Shown here: piece by piece, positions 1-5,486 of the stretch
Numbering within the stretch: position 1 is the stretch's first letter
Layout of the letters: each line of letters begins with the position of its first letter
Assembly: GCA_946626785.1 (NCBI GenBank)
Contig: CAMOUY010000096.1
Coordinates: 1 to 8,265, forward strand
DNA: 8,265 nucleotides
Direction of reading: 5' to 3'
DNA from: UBA9732 sp003456855
GTDB lineage: Bacteria > Spirochaetota > Spirochaetia > Sphaerochaetales > Sphaerochaetaceae
Notes under the pieces: model-generated
What the model was told of the DNA's origin: nothing
The model's input: only the letters and a program-made list of their open reading frames with translations
Database searches by the model: none
Translations under genes and position numbers: made by a program

Positions 1-521
1 ATCAGGACTGCATGGACATCTACAGACTCTTCAACGAGCCTGCAGGAATCAAGTACCTGAAGGAGACAGTCGGTCTGAGCGACAAGGAGATCGAGGATCT
101 CCAGCTCTTCGGAATCTCCGGAATCGGCAACATGCTCTCAGCAATCAAGATGGCCAAGTACTACGAGATGGAGGAGGACGATGTCGTCTTCACAATCTGC
201 ACAGACTCCTCGATCATGTACAAGACCAGACTTGCAGAGCTGGATGAGAAGCAGGGCAAGTTCACAGAGATGGAGGCAGCAAGGGTCCACAGCGGCGCAC
301 TGCTCCACCAGAGCTACCAGGATGCTCTCGAGCTCACATACTACGAGAGACTCAGAGTCCACAACCTCAAGTACTACACATGGGTTGAGCAGCAGGGCAA
401 GACCTATGAGGAACTCAACAGACAGTGGTACGAGAGAGATTACTGGAAGTCAATCCCACCGATGGCAGCCAAGATCGATGAGCTCATCGAGGCCTTCAAC
501 AAGGAAGTCCTTGCCAAGTAA
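1..521 (+). CDS. PLP-dependent cysteine-synthase-like enzyme, C-terminal part (5' truncated)
   Basis: This is the C-terminal portion of a fold-type II pyridoxal-phosphate enzyme related to the cysteine synthase/tryptophan synthase beta group. The reading frame is open to the left edge (codons Q-D-C before the first ATG at 12), so that ATG is internal and the PLP lysine domain lies outside the window. The glycine-rich stretch FGISGIGNMLSAIKMAKYY, then DDVVFTICTDSS, resembles the cofactor-proximal C-terminal segment of this superfamily. It is followed by an extra helical tail containing YYERLRVHNLKYYTWVEQQG and an aromatic NRQWYERDYW motif. From memory, this tail is typical of a roughly 440-residue subgroup annotated only as PLP-dependent protein beta subunit, whose substrate I do not know. 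It lies 61 nt upstream of thrC on the same strand, with a terminator between them. The family is fairly sure; the reaction is unknown. Confidence 0.8.
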   Translation, partial: QDCMDIYRLFNEPAGIKYLKETVGLSDKEIEDLQLFGISGIGNMLSAIKMAKYYEMEEDDVVFTICTDSSIMYKTRLAELDEKQGKFTEMEAARVHSGALLHQSYQDALELTYYERLRVHNLKYYTWVEQQGKTYEELNRQWYERDYWKSIPPMAAKIDELIEAFNKEVLAK

Positions 522-538
522 TGGACCGATAATCCAGA

Positions 539-563
539 GGGCTGCTTAACGGCAGCCCTTTTT
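539..563 (+). terminator. Intrinsic terminator between the PLP gene and thrC
   Basis: A perfect 7-bp stem GGGCTGC/GCAGCCC (539-545 with 552-558) with a 6-nt loop is followed directly by five T residues (559-563). It starts 17 nt after the upstream stop codon and ends 19 nt before the thrC start. It should end most upstream transcripts. I found no convincing promoter between it and thrC, so thrC may rely on partial read-through or on a promoter inside the upstream gene. Confidence 0.85.
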
Positions 564-582
564 GTTGTCTAGGAGAACACAC

Positions 583-1806
583 ATGAAATTCAAATATGTA
601 TGCGTGGACTGCGGAAAGGAGTATGTCACCGATGACATCATCTACCAGTGCCCGGAATGTGCAGCCAAACAGAAGGAGGGAGAGTTCCCAAGGGGATACC
701 TGAAGGTCATCTATGACAGGAAGGACCTTGAGAAGCTCCAGAAGAAGGAGCATGTCTCCATCTATGACTTCTTCCCTTATGAAGTACCGAACAAGGAAGT
801 GTATCCGGTTGGAACAACTCCGATAGTCGTCCCGAAGCGTCTCAATGACAAGATTGGACTGAAGAACGTCTTCTGCAAGATGGATGCCTACCTCCCCTCC
901 GGTTCCTTCAAGGACAGAGCCAGCCAGCTGATAGCAGCACAGGCCATAGCCCACAACACAAAGAAGATCGCCCTTGCCTCGACAGGCAACGCGGGAGCTG
1001 CAATGAGCTGTGCAGGAGCAGCCTACGGTCTGGACATCATCCTGTTCGTCCCACAGACCGCGCCTATCAACAAGCTTATGCAGAGCGTTCTCTACGGAGC
1101 GACTGTCGTTCCGGTCAAGGGTTCCTACGATGATGCCTTCCTGCTCTCCATCGAGTACACGAAGCACTTCGGCGGAATCAACCGAAACACAGCCTACAAC
1201 CCGATGACAATCGAGGGAAAGAAGAGCGTCTCAATCGAACTCTTCGAGCAGCTTGGAAGAAAGGTCCCCGACATCGTCTACGTCCCTGTTGGAGACGGCT
1301 GCATCATCAGTGGTGTCTACAAGGGCTTCTATGACCTGCTCCAGGCCGGCCTGATAAAGAAGATCCCTCACATCGTCTGCGCACAGAGCGAGAAGTCCAA
1401 TGCGATCAGCCAGGCCTTCAGGACAGGAGAGTTCAAGAGCATCGAGGCCACGACAAGGGCAGACTCCATCTCAGTCGACATCCCTGCAAGCGGCAGAATG
1501 GCTGTGCAGTACCTCAAGGCCTATGAAGGCTGGTGCACAGAGGTGACGGAGAAGGAAATCCTTGATGCACAGATGGAACTTGTCCATGACAGCGGAATCT
1601 TCGTCGAGCCGGCAAGTGCCACAGCCTGGGCAGCCCTGAACAAGGACAAGGCAATGCTGAAGGAAAAATACGGCGAGGATGCAAGCATCTGCGTGCTTCT
1701 CACAGGAATAGGCTTCAAGGACATGGCGGTCTTCGACGGAAGAGTGAAGATGCCTGAGGCCATCGAGAACAGCGCACAGGCTGTAATTGACAGATTCTCC
1801 AAGTGA
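583..1806 (+). CDS. thrC: Threonine synthase (PLP-dependent, zinc-ribbon N-terminus)
   Basis: Predicted to convert O-phosphohomoserine to threonine and phosphate, the last step of threonine synthesis in the cytoplasm. The 407-residue protein begins with a zinc-ribbon (CxxC at C7/C10 and C23/C26). The fold-type II PLP domain carries the Schiff-base lysine in SGSFKDR (K110), the phosphate-binding loop STGNAGAA (133-140), VPVGDGCIISG and, near the end, LLTGIGFKD. The length fits the family. The ATG at 583 is chosen because AGGAGA (571-576) sits 6 nt upstream; the longer frame from TTG 562 would start inside the terminator T-tract. No homoserine kinase or dehydrogenase gene is visible nearby. Zinc-ribbon threonine synthase homologues include cysteate synthase and other beta-replacement enzymes, so the family is sure but the exact substrate is inferred. 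The preceding gene encodes another fold-type II PLP enzyme. Confidence 0.88.
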   Translation: MKFKYVCVDCGKEYVTDDIIYQCPECAAKQKEGEFPRGYLKVIYDRKDLEKLQKKEHVSIYDFFPYEVPNKEVYPVGTTPIVVPKRLNDKIGLKNVFCKMDAYLPSGSFKDRASQLIAAQAIAHNTKKIALASTGNAGAAMSCAGAAYGLDIILFVPQTAPINKLMQSVLYGATVVPVKGSYDDAFLLSIEYTKHFGGINRNTAYNPMTIEGKKSVSIELFEQLGRKVPDIVYVPVGDGCIISGVYKGFYDLLQAGLIKKIPHIVCAQSEKSNAISQAFRTGEFKSIEATTRADSISVDIPASGRMAVQYLKAYEGWCTEVTEKEILDAQMELVHDSGIFVEPASATAWAALNKDKAMLKEKYGEDASICVLLTGIGFKDMAVFDGRVKMPEAIENSAQAVIDRFSK

Positions 1807-1847
1807 GAGAGAAGAAACAATAGCAATAACAAGAAGAAAGAAAAACT

Positions 1848-1872
1848 GAGGGGAGCCACACAGGCTCCCCTC
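1848..1872. terminator. Shared hairpin terminator between convergent thrC and the barrel gene
   Basis: A perfect 10-bp stem GAGGGGAGCC/GGCTCCCCTC (1848-1857 with 1863-1872) has a 5-nt loop. On the minus strand it is followed by a pyrimidine/T-rich tract (complement of the A-rich 1831-1845), which makes it a good terminator for the gene ending at 1894. On the plus strand only TCTAGTTG follows, so termination of thrC may be less efficient. The rest of 1807-1893 shows no gene. Confidence 0.8.
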
Positions 1873-1893
1873 TCTAGTTGAATGCAATGGAAA

Positions 1894-2592
1894 TCAGAAG
1901 TAGACGACCAATCCTGCGCTTACAACTGCACTGAAGTTCTTATCAGTAGTCATGGATAATATACTATCCTCTGGGATGCCATCAGTCTCCAGTGGTTCAG
2001 GATAATGGTAGTTGCCAACTCCATACATGGACTTTGTGAAATAGTCTGCCTCGCCCTTGACATAGAGTGCCAGATGCCTTGTCATCGGGAATTCAGCCTT
2101 TGCGGTTAAACCCACACCCATATTCACAATTGTTGGGTTGATCGTCTCGTACTCTGCCGACCTGTCACCCTTGATGTAGTTGCCCACTATCACCTGCAGC
2201 GAGCCGCAGACACCCACGGAGAGTCTGAGCGGATCAAGTAGGACAGCATGCTCATATCCCAGATGGGCTCTGTAATCGAGTACAGCATCCAGTTCAAATC
2301 CGGTCACACCCATTGTTGCAACGAGTGCATCGGAGAAAGGTTGGGACTCTTTGATTCCAAGAGACTGGTCAAAATATATCTCAGCACGTCTTCCAAAGGT
2401 TAGACTTGTATGGATGTCCATGCCCAAGCCACTACACTTGTATTCATCATATGTTGCCCCCTCCTCACTGGTAGGAATGATTCCTGAGGAAACACCATAC
2501 ATTGCACCAACACCGAAATTGAAGATTCTAGCTGAAGCGAAAGAGAGCACAAGAAGTGCAACGCAGAGAACAGCAACAAGTTTCTTATTCAT
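1894..2592 (-). CDS. Small exported protein, predicted outer-membrane beta-barrel
   Basis: A 232-residue protein of no recognised family. The N-terminus MNKKLVAVLCVALLVLSFAS is a clear Sec signal peptide with cleavage expected after about residue 19-21 (ASA). The mature part alternates short amphipathic strands with polar turns (for example FNFGVGAMYG, LGMDIHTSLTFG, LALYVKGEADYF). It ends in SAGLVVYF, with a terminal phenylalanine and hydrophobics at -3 and -5, the signal by which BAM recognises barrel proteins. The start at 2592 is chosen because GAGAGG (2599-2604) lies 6 nt upstream and the signal peptide begins there; the frame extends 23 codons further but lacks support. It is last in the block after a second barrel-like gene and a lipoprotein esterase, and it appears to have its own promoter. 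A structural or porin-like envelope role is inferred; a specific cargo cannot be stated. Confidence 0.72.
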   Translation of the reverse strand: MNKKLVAVLCVALLVLSFASARIFNFGVGAMYGVSSGIIPTSEEGATYDEYKCSGLGMDIHTSLTFGRRAEIYFDQSLGIKESQPFSDALVATMGVTGFELDAVLDYRAHLGYEHAVLLDPLRLSVGVCGSLQVIVGNYIKGDRSAEYETINPTIVNMGVGLTAKAEFPMTRHLALYVKGEADYFTKSMYGVGNYHYPEPLETDGIPEDSILSMTTDKNFSAVVSAGLVVYF

Positions 2593-2604
2593 ATAATACC
2601 TCTC

Positions 2605-2625
2605 AATATCCCCTTTGGGGAGATT
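2605..2625 (-). promoter_or_regulatory. 5'-leader hairpin next to the ribosome-binding site
   Basis: On the minus strand, AAT-c-TCCCC, loop AAA, GGGGA-t-ATT forms a tight hairpin (5 bp, one mismatch, 3 bp). It ends exactly where the GAGAGG ribosome-binding site starts (2604). The predicted transcription start of the promoter at 2632-2661 falls near 2625, so the hairpin would sit at the extreme 5' end of the mRNA. It could stabilise the message or tune ribosome access; the role is inferred. Confidence 0.45.
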
Positions 2626-2631
2626 CATTAA

Positions 2632-2661
2632 ATCATAAGACTCATGGAGAGTCTTTTTCAA
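2632..2661 (-). promoter_or_regulatory. Sigma70-like promoter of the distal barrel gene
   Basis: TTGAAA (2661-2656) is separated by 18 nt from TATGAT (2637-2632); each hexamer matches consensus at five of six positions. The -35 lies 6 nt past the stop codon of the preceding gene (2668). The predicted start near 2625 gives a leader of about 33 nt carrying the hairpin and ribosome-binding site. A 7+7 bp dyad fills the spacer. Confidence 0.5.
2637..2655. repeat. 19-bp inverted repeat in the promoter spacer
   Basis: Perfect 7-bp arms AAGACTC and GAGTCTT with a 5-nt centre occupy the space between the -35 and -10 hexamers of the minus-strand promoter. As DNA this is an operator-like position. As RNA on the plus strand it is followed by TTT and then C (2656-2659), so it could be a weak terminator for antisense transcripts. 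On the minus strand no T-tract follows. Confidence 0.5.
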
Positions 2662-2667
2662 GACAAA

Positions 2668-3252
2668 TCAGAAATTGAAGTCTATGGCTCCATATGCCGA
2701 GAACGAAAGCCCCTGGCGGAAATCCCCATCATGTGCCTCGAACACAGGAACTCCTGCTGTGACACCAATGGTCAGGAAGGCGATCTGGAAGCTGATATCC
2801 AGATCAAGCTCCACTTTTCTCAGAGGATGCGAACCCATCAAACCGATTGTCATGAAGGAAAGGAAGCGGTCCCAACCTGCAGCTGTCTCCAGGTCACCTG
2901 TATGACCTATTCTGCTGTATTTGGGCCCAATGCAGACATTCATCAGAATAAAGTCGTTGAACCTGACGCTGAAGCCTGGCAGAAGAGCAAATGAGACATC
3001 AAGATGGATGCTCTCTGTGTCATCATAGCTGCAGAAGGAGACACCTCCCGTACCCTCAACAAGGATCGCGAAGTTGATCTTCTTCTCTTCGTCTCCATAC
3101 CTGAAGATGTCCCTATCAGAGCTTTCTATTGAAAATCTTTCAACTTGTTTCATATTCTGGGCCATTGTCATGCTTACGCCAAGCTTGGCATCAGCGAACA
3201 ATGCAGGTATGACAGCAAGGATAAAAATGAACAGAATGATACTCTTTCTCAT
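2668..3252 (-). CDS. Small exported protein, predicted outer-membrane beta-barrel
   Basis: A 194-residue protein, family not recognised. MRKSIILFIFILAVIPALFA is a typical signal peptide, with cleavage likely near residue 20-22 (ALFADA). The mature region has repeated beta-strand-like segments (KINFAILVEG, IHLDVSFALLPGFSVRFN, VELDLDISFQIAFLTIGV). It closes with SFSAYGAIDFNF, again a terminal phenylalanine preceded by hydrophobics at -3 and -5, as in BAM substrates. Start: the ATG at 3252 follows GGAG (3260-3263) with 7 nt spacing; an 8-codon longer frame would put polar and tryptophan residues before the signal peptide. The gene begins 40 nt after the lipoprotein esterase with no terminator or clear promoter between, so co-transcription is likely. 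It has roughly the same size and layout as the next gene but no obvious sequence repeat of it. Function unknown beyond the envelope. Confidence 0.7.
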   Translation of the reverse strand: MRKSIILFIFILAVIPALFADAKLGVSMTMAQNMKQVERFSIESSDRDIFRYGDEEKKINFAILVEGTGGVSFCSYDDTESIHLDVSFALLPGFSVRFNDFILMNVCIGPKYSRIGHTGDLETAAGWDRFLSFMTIGLMGSHPLRKVELDLDISFQIAFLTIGVTAGVPVFEAHDGDFRQGLSFSAYGAIDFNF

Positions 3253-3292
3253 ATACCAACTCCAATGAGGAAACAAACAAATACAGCTTTAA

Positions 3293-4138
3293 TTACAGAG
3301 AATCAATCACAGCCTGGGCGAAAAGCAGACCAAGCTTTATCTCAGAGCGACTGTCGTAGTGCGCCAGGTCCGCAACAGGTTCAGGTTCATGGACGGTAGT
3401 CAGGCCCGCAGCATTGGTGTCAATGAAACAATAGCCTGACAGTTCCGAGGCCAGCTGCCTCTTGGCATTGTTCACAACATCAGGGCGCACCCACAGCTCG
3501 ATGTCATTAATGGCGGCATCGAAGATCTTCAGGTCTGACTGGATGTCGTTCCTCAGAGCGGTGACAAAGGTGACCATATTGTCATGGTAGGCGTTGGCCA
3601 TCTCCTCGCTCACGACAGCGTCTGATTCGCCCTGCATCCAGCAGAATCCGACTATCTCAGGGTTGTAATTAAGGTTCCGGAGAGTCTCCAAGGAGCTCTG
3701 TACGAAAGAGACAAGACATGGATAGACATCCTCGGCAGATGGAAGGAACTGCTCCTGGAGAGAGCCTCCTCCACGTGTGTACTTTATTATCATGACCTTC
3801 TCACTGGGGTAGGTCGTGGAGAACAGATTGGCCATCCCATATTCAGGACCGAAGAAGCCACCATCGCAGCCATAGTCCGGAATCACAGACACAAACCCGT
3901 TGGTCCTTCTGCCGTTTGTATGCTCATGTAAATTAACGAATACATTGTCATAGTTTCTCTTGTTGGAGAGGTACTTCGCCCTGGAGCATCCAGAGGCGTT
4001 AGACTGTCCGCTGAGGATGACGACCTTGACGGTCTCACCATTACCCATCGGAAGATTCGAGCTCTTGGGATCCTGCTTGCAGGAGACTACAATCAATAAC
4101 AAAAACAAAGCAAGTAAAATACAAAACAGTTTCTTCAT
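3293..4138 (-). CDS. Lipoprotein sialate O-acetylesterase-like SGNH hydrolase
   Basis: A 281-residue lipoprotein carrying a SASA-type (sialate O-acetylesterase) SGNH hydrolase domain, expected to remove acetyl or similar ester groups from carbohydrates at the cell envelope. The signal peptide MKKLFCILLALFLLLIVVSC ends in a lipobox with the acylated Cys20. Catalytic blocks are intact: ILSGQSNASG with nucleophile Ser46 (block I), FFGPEYGMA around 96-103 (block II-like), WMQGESD at 167-173 (block III), and DLAH with Asp257 and His260 (block V). The spacing is typical for the family. It starts an apparent unit with two predicted outer-membrane barrels. Upstream of the ATG only a weak GGG-type ribosome-binding site is visible (about 4144-4146), although the start is fixed by the signal peptide. 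The true substrate (sialic acid, xylan, pectin or another glycan) cannot be read from sequence. Confidence 0.85.
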   Translation of the reverse strand: MKKLFCILLALFLLLIVVSCKQDPKSSNLPMGNGETVKVVILSGQSNASGCSRAKYLSNKRNYDNVFVNLHEHTNGRRTNGFVSVIPDYGCDGGFFGPEYGMANLFSTTYPSEKVMIIKYTRGGGSLQEQFLPSAEDVYPCLVSFVQSSLETLRNLNYNPEIVGFCWMQGESDAVVSEEMANAYHDNMVTFVTALRNDIQSDLKIFDAAINDIELWVRPDVVNNAKRQLASELSGYCFIDTNAAGLTTVHEPEPVADLAHYDSRSEIKLGLLFAQAVIDSL

Positions 4139-4184
4139 ATCAAACCCAATTCAATCAAACAATGTTCCAATCAAAGATTAATGC

Positions 4185-4214
4185 ATCATAAAATTAACAA
4201 ATAGTCAAAAACAA
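4185..4214 (-). promoter_or_regulatory. Possible promoter of the SGNH lipoprotein gene
   Basis: An AT-rich stretch upstream of the lipoprotein gene holds TATGAT (4190-4185, five of six matches) with a poor TTGTTT -35 at 18 nt (4214-4209). A better -35, TTGACT (4208-4203), is only 12 nt from that -10. The pairing is therefore uncertain, though a promoter in 4150-4223 is likely because this is the only gap before the block. No ORF or RNA gene is seen here. Confidence 0.35.
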
Positions 4215-4223
4215 AACACCATA

Positions 4224-5285
4224 TTAGACAAACATGCGCAGGAATCCAAGCACACAATCCCAGTCGTATGAGTTGCAGTCATGGTCCCCGTATCTGGCAT
4301 GGTACTGGAGACTTTCACCCCGTACGGGCTTGTCATCGGCAGGGAAAACAGTAGACTCCAAACCCTTGTGCCCCATTGCCTCATAGAGCTCGCTTACCAG
4401 CACGCAGGACTCGAACTCCTTCGCAGGATCCGACCACAGGTCCTCCCTTGCACTGCTTATGCAAAGTGGCCTTGGAGCAATCAGCGCAAGCAGCATGTGC
4501 TGGTCAAACGGAAGCTGATCCTCCTTGTCCACATACTTCTTGAAGTTGTCACAGGACCAGTAAGGATAGCGTCTGGTGATAGCCTCTATGGTCTCACCCT
4601 GCTTTCCTCTGAAGATTGCAGATCCGCAGCAGCCTGCCTCACAGGCATAGACGGATGTGAAGACCTCATACTGGGCTCCTGCCCACAAGGCTGTCTTTGC
4701 CCCTCTTGAGAATCCACAGACTGTGATCTTGTCAGAAGAGAAACCCAAGGATGAAAGTACGGATGCAACCTTGTAACCTGCCCATGCCCAGGCGCTGATG
4801 GTACACCAGCCGAAGCCTCCTTTCTCAGGAGGATAGATTGCCATTATGTCATCGGTTCCGACAATCGGGGAGTCGGATCTAAACTCATCGACATGGCAGT
4901 CAACAGCCACAAAGCCCTCTTCAGCTATTCTGACTGTAGGGAAGATTCCACCCTTGTCGAAGCTGAACGTCCTGTTGGCATAGATCCTTGGACTCAGGGT
5001 GAAAGGGTTCAGATGCAGAATCACCGGCAATGAAGGATCCTTGTAGGTAACGGAGAACCTCAGACCACAGTACTGCTCTCCCTTTCTGAAGCAAAGTCCG
5101 AAGAGCCTACGCTCCACCCCGCCCTCAAGCCTAAGATGTTCGAGTTCAACGCAGCGCTCCTCATCGAAGACCAACTCAGGGGTTTTTCCGAAGAGCTCGT
5201 TCTCGAAAAGGGAGAGAATCTCCGCCCTTCTCTCTGGCCAGGAGGCTATATCAGACTTATCACGTAAAATGCTTGGAATGCTCAT
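4224..5285 (-). CDS. CE15-like (glucuronoyl esterase-like) alpha/beta hydrolase, apparently cytoplasmic
   Basis: A 353-residue alpha/beta hydrolase most like carbohydrate esterase family 15, whose members cleave esters of 4-O-methyl-glucuronic acid linking xylan to lignin. Seen: an N-terminal helix with ERRAEILSLFENELFGKTPE; the nucleophile elbow GFSRGAKTALWAGA (Ser193, followed by Arg194 and Lys197 as in the CE15 SRxGK motif, but with Ala for the second Gly); CEAGCCGSAIFRGKQGE; RRYPYWSCDNFKKY; then PFDQHMLLALIAPRPLCISSAREDLWSDP, and His335 in the GDHDCN loop. Order and spacing match the family. There is no signal peptide or lipobox, unlike most CE15 enzymes, so it probably acts on imported oligosaccharides; this is inferred. 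Start: the ATG at 5285 has only a weak TTAGG nearby; a TTG at 5321 would add 12 residues but abuts the upstream terminator. Related intracellular acetylxylan-esterase-like hydrolases are the main alternative. Confidence 0.78.
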   Translation of the reverse strand: MSIPSILRDKSDIASWPERRAEILSLFENELFGKTPELVFDEERCVELEHLRLEGGVERRLFGLCFRKGEQYCGLRFSVTYKDPSLPVILHLNPFTLSPRIYANRTFSFDKGGIFPTVRIAEEGFVAVDCHVDEFRSDSPIVGTDDIMAIYPPEKGGFGWCTISAWAWAGYKVASVLSSLGFSSDKITVCGFSRGAKTALWAGAQYEVFTSVYACEAGCCGSAIFRGKQGETIEAITRRYPYWSCDNFKKYVDKEDQLPFDQHMLLALIAPRPLCISSAREDLWSDPAKEFESCVLVSELYEAMGHKGLESTVFPADDKPVRGESLQYHARYGDHDCNSYDWDCVLGFLRMFV

Positions 5286-5292
5286 TAACCTA

Positions 5293-5321
5293 ATGATATT
5301 GTTTGGACTACTTACATGCAA
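5293..5321 (-). promoter_or_regulatory. Candidate promoter of the CE15-like gene, implying a near-leaderless mRNA
   Basis: TTGCAT (5321-5316, only TTG matching consensus) lies 17 nt from TATCAT (5298-5293, five of six). It sits directly after the tRNA terminator, where a promoter is needed. A start about 7 nt beyond the -10 would fall within a base or two of the ATG at 5285, giving essentially no leader. This is consistent with the lack of a good ribosome-binding site there. Confidence 0.35.
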
Positions 5322-5323
5322 TT

Positions 5324-5351
5324 AAAAAAGGAACCCATCACTGGATTCCTT
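5324..5351 (-). terminator. Intrinsic terminator of the tRNA-Leu gene
   Basis: On the minus strand AAGGAATCC and GGGTTCCTT pair over 9 bp (one U-G wobble) around a 6-nt loop. The distal arm runs into a T-tract whose six T residues (5329-5324) begin within the stem. It begins 8 nt after the tRNA 3' end. It separates the tRNA unit from the CE15-like gene. Confidence 0.88.
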
Positions 5352-5358
5352 TCATAAG

Positions 5359-5441
5359 TGCCATGAACGAGACTCGAACTCGTACGCCTGTTACAGCAGG
5401 GGATTTTAAGTCCCCGGTGTCTACCATTCCACCACCATGGC
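5359..5441 (-). tRNA. tRNA-Leu (anticodon UAA)
   Basis: An 83-nt class II tRNA. Acceptor arm GCCATGG pairs with TCATGGC (one G-U at position 7) and the discriminator base is A. The D-arm is GTG/CAC with GG in the loop. The anticodon stem GGGGA/TCCCC encloses the loop CTTAAAA, giving anticodon UAA. The 15-nt long variable arm contains a CTG/CAG stem, as expected for leucine. The T-arm ACGAG/CTCGT encloses TTCGAGT. The 3' CCA is not encoded (CTT follows), so it must be added after transcription. It has its own promoter and terminator. Confidence 0.95.
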
Positions 5442-5474
5442 AACAAACGAAGTTTATGCCAATATGGTTTGTTG
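5441..5474. repeat. Inverted repeat spanning the tRNA-Leu promoter
   Basis: Perfect 8-bp arms CAACAAAC (5441-5448) and GTTTGTTG (5467-5474) are separated by 18 nt. They bracket the -10 hexamer, touching the last -35 base on one side and the first tRNA base on the other. No T-tract follows on either strand, so it does not look like a terminator. It may be chance or a protein-binding dyad. Confidence 0.4.
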
Positions 5475-5479
5475 GTCAA
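5451..5479 (-). promoter_or_regulatory. Promoter of tRNA-Leu
   Basis: TTGACC (5479-5474, five of six) lies 17 nt from TAAACT (5456-5451, four of six). The predicted start is only a few nucleotides before the tRNA 5' end at 5441, a common layout for a single tRNA gene. It begins 8 nt after the stop codon of the coiled-coil gene. Confidence 0.55.
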
Positions 5480-5486
5480 TTAATTC

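Noticed and set aside
562..582. TTG start giving thrC seven extra residues
   Set aside because: The codon is inside the terminator T-tract, while the ATG at 583 has a well-spaced AGGAGA.
496..1167. 223-codon minus-strand open frame opposite thrC
   Set aside because: It covers the terminator and the thrC start, has low-complexity composition, and lies opposite clear PLP-enzyme motifs.
1471..1887. Two overlapping minus-strand open frames opposite the end of thrC
   Set aside because: Both are shadows of thrC codons and cross the hairpin terminator; no ribosome-binding site or family features.
2609..2621. CCCC-AAA-GGGG hairpin as an intrinsic terminator
   Set aside because: The 5-bp core has no T-tract on either strand and sits in a leader; treated as a 5'-leader structure instead.
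4139..4223. Possible small gene, riboswitch or terminator in the AT-rich gap after the CE15-like gene
   Set aside because: No open frame with a ribosome-binding site and only a 5-bp AT stem (TTAAT/ATTAA); only promoter-like hexamers can be supported.
5359..5441. tRNA-Leu as an integration site for a mobile element
   Set aside because: No second copy of the tRNA 3' end, no integrase and no mobility gene is visible in the window.
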